Origin: Protoeuglena noctilucae
Taxonomy: Eukaryota; Chlorophyta; Pedinophyceae; Marsupiomonadales; Marsupiomonadaceae
Direction: 5' to 3'
Length of the DNA: 64,000 nucleotides
Assembly (NCBI GenBank): GCA_958009085.1
Contig: OY253670.1
Coordinates: forward strand, 1,633,694-1,697,693
A program made the position numbers and the translations under genes. Shown in pieces: positions 57,002 through 64,000 of this stretch. Positions within the stretch are counted from its first letter, which is position 1, and each line of letters starts with the position of its first letter. Below the pieces are notes generated by a model. The model saw only the letters and a program-made list of their open reading frames with translations. It ran no database searches and was not told the DNA's origin.

Positions 57002-58283
57002 ATGGACCCGGCCGAGGAGCAGGCGATGGAGATCGAGGCGCTGCAGGCCATCCTGATGGACGACCTGCACGTGTACGAAGGGAGGGTGCCGGACGTAAGG
57101 GCCACCTGCCGGGGCCGGGCACTCTAGGCCGGATATTGCATTGCGAAAGCAGACGAGGCACGCCCGAGCCGCCCCTCGCTTGCAGGGCTGGCCCGCCGAC
57201 GCCCAAATCTACTCGATCATCCTGTCGCCGCTCGAGGACGGCAGCGTGGGTGAGCAGCGCCCGCTGCCACTTGCCAGACGCCCGGCCCCGCAACCCTGCG
57301 TCACTGCAGCCACGCCACCACCTTTTGTCCCCTGCAGAGCGCGACAAGGCCCCGGCCCTGCTTCAGTTCCTGTTTGCGCACACCCCCGGCTACCCCGCCG
57401 AGCCTCCCCTGGTGCGCCTTCGCAGCGAAAAGGGCCTGAGTGACGCGCGGGTGGCGTCTGCTTCTGCCGTGGTGGACCGCGTGGTGGGGGAGCACCTGGG
57501 GACGCCGATGGTGTATGACCTGATCACGGCGGCGAGGGAGTGGCTGATGGAGGCAGCGGGGCAGGCGAGCGGGGAGCGGGAGCGGACAGGAGGGTGTGAC
57601 GTGGGTGGTGTGCGTGCGTAATGAGTGCAGTGGGGTGCCCATGGCTGCAGGCGACGCAGGAGGCGGAGGACGAGATGGACCACGTCAAGGCACGGAAGAG
57701 GGAGGAGAGGGAACTGAGGGACAGGGAGGCGCAGGTGGGGGGAGGGGAGGGGGCAGGTGTGGGAGTGGGGCAGCGATGGCGCATGTGTGTGTCGCCCACC
57801 CCTGTGGTCATCCCGTGCCTGTCCCCGCAGCGCGCCAAAGGCACCGCGGTGACCCCCGCGTCGTTTGCGGAGTGGAAGGAGCGCTTCGACGCCGAGGCTG
57901 CCCTCCAGCAGGCCAAGCTCATGGACGTGCGTGCGCACGAGGAGCGGATGAAGAGGCCCACGGGGCGGCAGTGGTTCGAGGCGGGGAAGCACGCGGCAGA
58001 CGAGGAGCCGCTGGGTGAGAGGGTGTGGGTTGCTGTGGTGGGGATGGTGACTGTGTGTGTCTGCATGCTCATGTGATGGTGATGGTCGCGTGTGTTTGTG
58101 CTCGGCAGGGGAGGGGGACGAGGACGGCATGGACGGCATCGGGGAGGGCGGGGACAGCGACGAGGACGACGACGAGGGATTCCTGGCCGCGTATGGCAGG
58201 GGAGGGGAGGGGAGCGACGGGGATGTGTTTGACGATGATGATGACGATGAGGACGATGAGGACTACGTCGAGGGGGAGGACTG
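57002..58283 (+). CDS. RWDD1: RWD-domain protein RWDD1 (DFRP2-like)
   Basis: Start MDPAEEQAMEIEALQAILMD, the hallmark RWD N-terminus. It continues with SIILSPLEDGS, LQFLFAHTPGYPAEPPLVRL and a C-terminal helix LITAAREWLMEAAGQ. The DFRP-type tail follows: EAEDEMDHVKARKREERELR, then TAVTPASFAEWKERFDAEAA and RPTGRQWFEAG, as in RWDD1/Gir2. It ends in an acidic DDDDDDEDDEDYVEGED tract. RWDD1 partners DRG2 GTPases and influences translation. The intron at 57565 starts GC (MEAAGQ|ATQEAED). Six exons. Confidence 0.88.
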
Positions 58284-58445
58284 ATCAAGGGCGGGGGAAC
58301 CTGATATGGCGTGTGTTTCATGTACACATCACGCGTGCGTTGAAACGCAATGCGAGAGAAAGAAACGCTTATGCGACACAGCAAACGTGGGCAACACCAG
58401 CAGCATCCCCAGGCGCATCCCTGGCCAGGCATCTCCCCGCCTCCA

Positions 58446-61400
58446 TCACCGCCCGTATGCCGGCCCCGGTGCGATGGCCATGAGTCCCCCCTGGTCGCCG
58501 CCTCCCCCCACGGGCCCCCCGCTCGCCTGCAGCGGGGCGTGGCACAGGGGGCAGGCCACGTGGCCCAGCACGTACTCGCTCAGGGAACTGCGGGATGAAG
58601 ACGGCAGGAGAGTGTCAGCCATGCGGGCAGGCACATGGGGAAAGCCCCCACACAGTGCCTGCTTGAACAGTGCAGTGCCTTCCCACACAATGCCTGTCCC
58701 TCGCCTGTGCCCGCAGGTGCGGCACTTGACGGCCGACCGCGTGCCCAGGAGGTGCCCCGAGGACACGCACACCCCGCTGCGGATCTCCGCCGCACGCAGA
58801 CGCTCGGCCTCGTCCGTGGGGTCGCGGGGCTGCAAGGGGCGACGAGTGGATCACAGTCGCATACACGCACACGTGGAGTGCCCAGGCTCGTAGATGCTCT
58901 CATCTGCGCCTCACCTGGTGCTGCGTGAAGATGGCGAAGGCAAGCTCCGTGAGTGCCTCTGCCTCGGCCCCCTTCCCCCCCCCCATGAGCTGCAGCCGCG
59001 TGAATGCCCGCGAGCACTCCCCCATGTACCCCGCGTAGAAGGACGTCAGGGCCAGCACCGAGTGCACCTCGCGCGCACCCAGCGCGGACTCGAACTTGAC
59101 AAGGTGGATGGCTGCGCGCATGCCGCCCTCGAAGTCGCCCTCGTAGATGCCGCGCAGGGCCATGAGCCAGAAGTGCCACGCCAGGGCGCCGTCCCAGGCG
59201 CTGCCCACCTCCCGCACCGCCATCTGGGGGGGGACAGAGATGCACGTTGTTACTCAACGGCGCACCCTGCACCTCCACCCCACCTCCGCACACCCATCGG
59301 CCATCCCGGCTGCTCCCACCCCTACTCCTCACCCCGGATGCGTCTGCCTTCATCAGCACCTCATCAGCACCCTCATCCACTCCTCACCTCGGATGCGTCT
59401 GCCTTCATCAGCCCCGCCAGCGTCTGCTGCGTGGCGTTCCCCCCCCTCGCCCCAGCTCCCACCATTGTCTGCCCCGCCCGCGTCGCCAGCCGCGTGGCGC
59501 GCGACGTCACCCCCGCCGCCGCCCCCCCCACCTCCGCCGCCAGCGACCGCCGCTTGAAGGCCTCCACCTCCAGCGCCGCCAGCACGTGCAGCTTCTTCAT
59601 GCGCAGGGGGGGCGCCCCCCTCTCCCCCGCCTCCCTCGCCACCTCCAGCAGCAGCTTGGCCGCCTCCAGGTGCTCTAAAGCACGTCGGTACAGGTCCACG
59701 GCGCGGAAGGTCTGCTGCCGGGCGCGCAGCTGGCTGGCGTGGCGCACCAGCACCTGCGCCGCCTGGCCGTAGTCGTGCTCCTGGGCCAGGTCGACGGCGA
59801 TGTCCCACTCGTGCAGCGCGATGCAGCAGTCGATGGCGCGCTTGACCTGCCCCGCCTTGAGGAAGGCCGTCACGGCCGCGTCGCACACGCCCGCTGCCGC
59901 GAGCTTGTCGCCCAGGGCTGGGGGGAGGGGGAGGGGGGGATGGGGGTTGGCTGTCACCTGAAACGGAAGGGGGTGGGGGAGTGGTGGAGAGGGGTGAGCG
60001 GTGGGTGGACTGGGGGGAAGGGGTGAAGGAGGGAGTGGCGCAGAGGGGTGATGGGCGAGGAAGTGTACGATAGAGGTGGATGCTAGAGTGAGAGTTGGAT
60101 GCCTGCACGCGATGCCACCGACGCGTGACTCACTGAGCAGGAGCGGGTCCCCCTCGGTGAGTGCGTCGATGAGGCTCTCCAGTCCCTTTAAGTCGTCCAG
60201 GCGGTGGAAGCACTCCAGCGACTGTGCGGAGTTCTTGGCCATGACGAAGTAGCGCACCGCCTGCCGCCACGCGCCCCTCTCGGCGTAGTGCTCGCCCAGT
60301 CCGTTGAAGGCGCGGGTGCGGAGGGCGTCGTCGCCGAATCCACTGTCGAGGAACTTGGCCACGTGGAACCAGTCGCCCAGGCGCACGCGGAGATCCAATG
60401 CCAGGTCCACGCGGTCCATCTCCACTAAAAGGGCCTGAGAGAGAGAGAGAGAGAGAAGGGGATCGTGCACTGCCACTCGCAGCTCAGCACAGCCACGCCC
60501 CAGGCAAACGCGGTGACGAAAGCCCGCCCTTACATGTGACGCCAGTGCCTGCCAGTGACTGCACCCACACCTCTGCCACAGTGCATGTACAACCACAGTG
60601 CTCCACTCACCTCCGCCTCGTCGAATCTCTCCAAGAAGGCCAGCGCCTCGGCCCTCTGCTTCCACGCCTCCCCCAGGCCCCGCAGCCGCTTCACCAGCTG
60701 GATGCCGTGCCAGTCGCGGCCCTGAACGGTCGACGCAGAGAAGCAGGCGTCACAGACAGGCATGCGGTGTCACAGAAAGGCACGCGTTACAAAGAGAGAG
60801 AGAGACGCCATTGGTAGAACAGCATGGCATCAGCCACTCCCCTGCTCTCCCCACCTGCACGAATGCGCGGTCTGCCAGGTCCAGGTCGAGTCTCTCCAGG
60901 GCCGTCTCCGCCACCACGCGCCACAGCCGGGGGTGCCCCGCCTTGCGCATGAACTCGAGCAGGTCGTCGCGGGTGCCCTGGGCCAGCAGCGACCGCGCCT
61001 GCTGCAGGGGACGCGTCTCCACACGCTGCACCCACGCGGGCTGCGGGTCGGCGCCTTCCCCGGAGCAGAGGCGGTCCACGTCCACCACCGTCACTGCGAG
61101 GGGGCGATGATGCATGTAAGTACTCTTAAGCACGCCAGCGCAGACCAGACCCTCGCATGCGCCACCACCCACGCAACCATGCAAGTGCTGATCGATCACC
61201 CCCGCCCCTCCCTTCTCACCCGTGAGTCCCTCGAATCGTGCGATGTACGACGAGCACGGCACGGGCTCCTCCGCCTCCCCGTCCCGCATCACCACCAGCC
61301 GCGCCTTCTCCATCACCGCCTGGGGGTGGGGTGAATGAGACAGGGTCAGTCCGACACCGTGGCATGGGTCCATGCATGCGTGCATGCCAAGCACACACAG

Positions 61401-63534
61401 AGAGAGACAAAGAGTCATGGCATGCATGACACATGCCACCATGGCACACGGCAGCAGCCCAGCACTCACGAGGCTCAGGGGGTCGTCCTCGGCCCATGCC
61501 ACGTCCCACACGTCCCTGCGCTCCACCCCCAGGTCCGTGGCTGCGCACCCCGCCACGCCCAGCTCCAGCCGCTGCACGCACAGCGCCCCGTGGTCCAGCA
61601 CCGCCGCCAGCCGCGTGCCGTCGCAGTTGGCCGCCAGCCGCGCGGGGGACGCGGGCAGGGCCAGGCGCCCCAGCAGCCGCATGTCCGACAGCTGGTACAC
61701 GGCCACGCCCCCCGAGGCCCTGCCCACGAAGAGGTGCGTCGCGGACAGGGCCACGCACGTGGCGGGGTCGGCCGTGCCGGCGGGGGTGAAGCGGTCCAGG
61801 GCCCAGTTGTCGCTGGTGCTGCCGGCGTCGACGGAGAAGATCCACTCCGAGCGGCGGGAGGGGGCGGGGGGGGCGCCGGGCCTCGCGGCGGGCGGCAGCC
61901 GCCACACGAACACAGCGTCGTGGCTGGCGGCGGCGAAGAAGGCCTCGGTCATGGCGGCGGCGCGGAGGTCGACGGAGAGGGCGTGCTCGGCGAGGGGGGT
62001 GCCGATGCTGTCGCACAGGGACGCCACGCTGCCCCCCGCCTCCCCCCGCGACACCAGCACCGCCGCCGCCCCCGCCGCCCGCAGCAGCGACAGCCGCGGG
62101 GCGGGCTTCACCACGGCGTCGCCCGACCGCGGGTCCCAGAAGACCACCTGCGCGGGGCCGCGGTCGGGGCGCGCGGCGAAGGCCACGGTGCCGTCCGCCA
62201 GCGCCCCCCACCGGTGGTCGGGCCTCACGGTGGCGAAGTAGACGAAGGCGTCGACAGCGGCTGCCAGCCTGAGCCCCGTGCCCTCCCATGAGACGCTGGA
62301 GAGGGAGGATCCGGGGAGCTTGAGGCTGCGGAGGTGGGTGCCGTCGTGGGAGAAGAACTCAACCACTAGCGCTCCCCCTTCAAGGGACGCGGGGGACATG
62401 CCCTGGGGGACATGGGGGGAGGACATGGGTGTGGAACAGGACATGAGTATGGGATGCAGACATGCTTTGTAGGAGAGCAAAGGAGTGGCAGTGGATGCCA
62501 TGCCCCCCTCTCTCTCTCACCGGCGCCTTGAGCCCCCCCGCCACGAGGAGGACGTCGCCCGTGGGGGACCACCTCAGGTGCTGCAGGCGCAGACCCGTGT
62601 CGAGCTCGATGGGGCTGGGGTCGCGGTGGCCGCTCATCAGCTGCACGTGCCCCGTGCTGATGCCCACGGCCAGGCACGCGCACCCCTCCTCGGGGTAACC
62701 GCGGGTGCCCGCGTACCACTCCACCGCCACGATGCGCGCATTGGGGCGGCCCTGCGAGGACAGGGGGAGTGGGCCACGGCAGTCGTTGTCAGGTCACACC
62801 CAGCTTCTCCATGCACGGCACGCCACCTTGCATCCGCATCCCCGCCCCCTCTCCCTCACCTGCAGCACTGCGAGAGGGACCTGCTGGATGGCGTTCCCGC
62901 TGGCGTCGTACAAATGGCACTCGGTCTCGGTGCAGAAGAGGATGAGTCGGCTGTCCGGGGACCACTCCACCAGCGCCAGGTTGGGCAGGGCTCAGGTCCT
63001 TGCCCCACAGGCGCTTGCCGTCCACGGACCCCACGATCACGGCGGCGTCCGCGTACGCGATGCAGATCTTGAGGCCGTCCGCCGACCACCGCATGTCCCG
63101 CACCGTCGACTTGTTGCGGTTGTTGATCATCTCCTCGTACCACTGCCCGTCGTGGAACATCCACACAATGATCATGCCGGACTCATCTGAAGACGTGAGC
63201 TTCTGGTACTGGTCGTTCCAGCGCACCACGCGCACCCCCTCCTGGTGGCCCGCCAGGCTCTGGTTCATCGTCAGGTTGACGCCCGCGCTCCCGGGGTCGA
63301 TCTTCAGCACCTTCAGGAGGCCCTTGTCGCCGCCGAGGGCCACGAAACCCTCCGTCATGCTCCAGGCGATGCACCTGCGCGGCATACGGAGACGGGGGTC
63401 CCGGCGGGGCGCGGCGGGCCTCAGCATGGCAATGAGCGCTCGGGTTGCAGGGCCCTCCACGGCCCCGGCGCGCGGGCTTGCCTGGGCATGATGCCGTCGG
63501 GGATGGCGATCTTCTTCGAAAGGTACGCGTTCAT
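58446..63534 (-). CDS. IFT121: Intraflagellar transport protein IFT121 (WDR35)
   Basis: IFT-A retrograde transport subunit. Start [18 protein letters not shown] joined through a GC donor (63481) to [20 protein letters not shown]. Two WD40 propellers: [80 protein letters not shown] and later blocks to [21 protein letters not shown]-like helices follow: [40 protein letters not shown] and [20 protein letters not shown]. The C-terminal zinc region is CRTCGH joined by a second GC donor (58704) to [20 protein letters not shown]. Order and motifs match human WDR35 throughout. One extra base appears between WGKDL and NLALVEW (about 62985-62998), shifting frame in this assembly. An exon-edge echo lies at 59325-59412. 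About 14 exons. Confidence 0.95.
59325..59412 (-). repeat. Exon-edge echo in IFT121
   Basis: A 33-nt block, CTCCTCACCTCGGATGCGTC and onward, spanning exon end and donor (plus sense 59380-59412), recurs at 59325-59357 with one mismatch, period 55 nt. Only one copy is needed for the reading frame. Confidence 0.85.
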
Positions 63535-64000
63535 CCTGGGAGGCTCAACTCAGCGGGGGGACGCCCCTAGAACGGTCTGCGTGCAGAAGGGCATGTGTCG
63601 GGCCTGCCGAGGGGCGCGGCCGGATCTGTCAGGAGAGACGCTCGCCGCCGAGACGCGTGATGCGATCACCGACAACAGCGACGGCGCGGGGCCCGGTAAA
63701 TCGGCAGAGAGCGCAATTCACCTGCGCCCGTCGATGGCCGGGGCGTGGCGCGCCCTTGCGGCAGACCCCGGGGGAATCACGGCTCGACAATGGCACGCCT
63801 TCGTTCTGGATGCAGAGGTCACGGACAGATGACCCGGGGACGCCGGCGCTGCGCCCCCTCAGCCTCCGGCAAGGGTTTGAACACTCGTCGCGTGCCACAG
63901 GCCCCGTCCCATGCGCGCCTGACTCGCGCTCGCGGCAGCGTGACGGGCTGGGCTCCTCCTTGTCACCGTGGACCCCGGTGACAGGTTAGAGATGCTCTCT
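63535..64000. other. Upstream of IFT121, no gene recognised
   Basis: The last 465 nt hold the IFT121 promoter side and possibly the start of the next gene. Open frames are short and unrecognised. Confidence 0.45.

Noticed and set aside
58215-58283. GATGATGATGAC run as a microsatellite
   Set aside because: It encodes the conserved acidic Asp/Glu tail of RWDD1, expected for the family.
60430-60462. (GA)n run as regulatory repeat
   Set aside because: A short simple repeat inside an IFT121 intron; similar (GA) runs recur in other introns and nothing indicates function.
61335-62291. Long plus-strand frames opposite IFT121
   Set aside because: The minus strand matches WDR35 block by block.
1-64000. 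A defence system, CRISPR array, biosynthetic cluster or transposon
   Set aside because: No direct-repeat arrays with spacers, transposase, reverse transcriptase or clustered pathway genes were seen; the gene set is scattered eukaryotic housekeeping and ciliary genes.

Overview
This is a 64 kb piece of a GC-rich (by eye over 60%), intron-dense eukaryotic nuclear genome. Genes lie close together on both strands and average about six introns each. Introns are mostly 60-200 nt and pyrimidine-rich, and donors read AG|GTGAG or, unusually often, AG|GCGAG. Three genes are specific to motile cilia: a radial-spoke RSP7-type protein, the dynein assembly factor DNAAF6/PIH1D3 and IFT121/WDR35. The organism is therefore a flagellated protist, probably an alga; the sequence does not fix the lineage. 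No prokaryotic operons, CRISPR arrays, tRNAs, rRNAs or transposon genes were seen.

Layout, left to right: 3' part of PAN2 (+, 2-1565); unrecognised protein with two HxT motifs (-, 2.4-3.9 kb); cytosolic HSP90 interrupted by a 200-N gap (+, 4.3-7.1); CMGC/MAPK-like kinase (-, 7.4-10.5); secretory repeat protein with about seven PFU-like units (+, 11.2-14.5); HAD hydrolase fused to a SAM-dependent methyltransferase (-, 14.9-17.6); sphingolipid delta-4 desaturase (+, 18.6-20.1); Cys-rich Siva-like zinc protein (+, 20.7-21.6); unknown acidic-tailed protein (-, 21.8-22.9); RSP7-like RIIa/EF-hand protein (-, 23.2-25.2); MscS channel (+, 26.3-28.5); MORN plus filamin-repeat protein (+, 28.9-32.4); kinesin-14 (-, 32.6-36.8); unknown low-complexity protein (+, 37.4-39.3); SLC25 carrier (-, 39.4-41.0); GATA factor (-, 42.4-44.5); C2 plus class-3 lipase (+, 45.7-48.2); a second HAD hydrolase (-, 48.4-49.8); ribosomal protein eL43/RPL37a (-, 50.2-50.9); DNAAF6 (+, 52.1-53.0); HTATSF1/CUS2-like splicing factor (+, 53.4-55.8); 91-aa predicted mitochondrial membrane protein (-, 55.9-56.5); RWDD1 (+, 57.0-58.3); IFT121/WDR35 (-, 58.4-63.5).

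Functionally the window is mostly housekeeping (mRNA decay, chaperone, translation, splicing, lipid metabolism, transport) plus a loose ciliary group. It is not a biosynthetic cluster. Two genome-level features stand out. At least 24 of roughly 140 introns need a GC donor to keep the reading frame. Many introns also carry a nearby degenerate copy ('echo') of the adjoining exon edge with its splice site. The most unusual single genes are the HAD-methyltransferase fusion and the secretory PFU-like repeat protein. All gene models come from reading frames, splice signals and remembered family sequences; no search was run.
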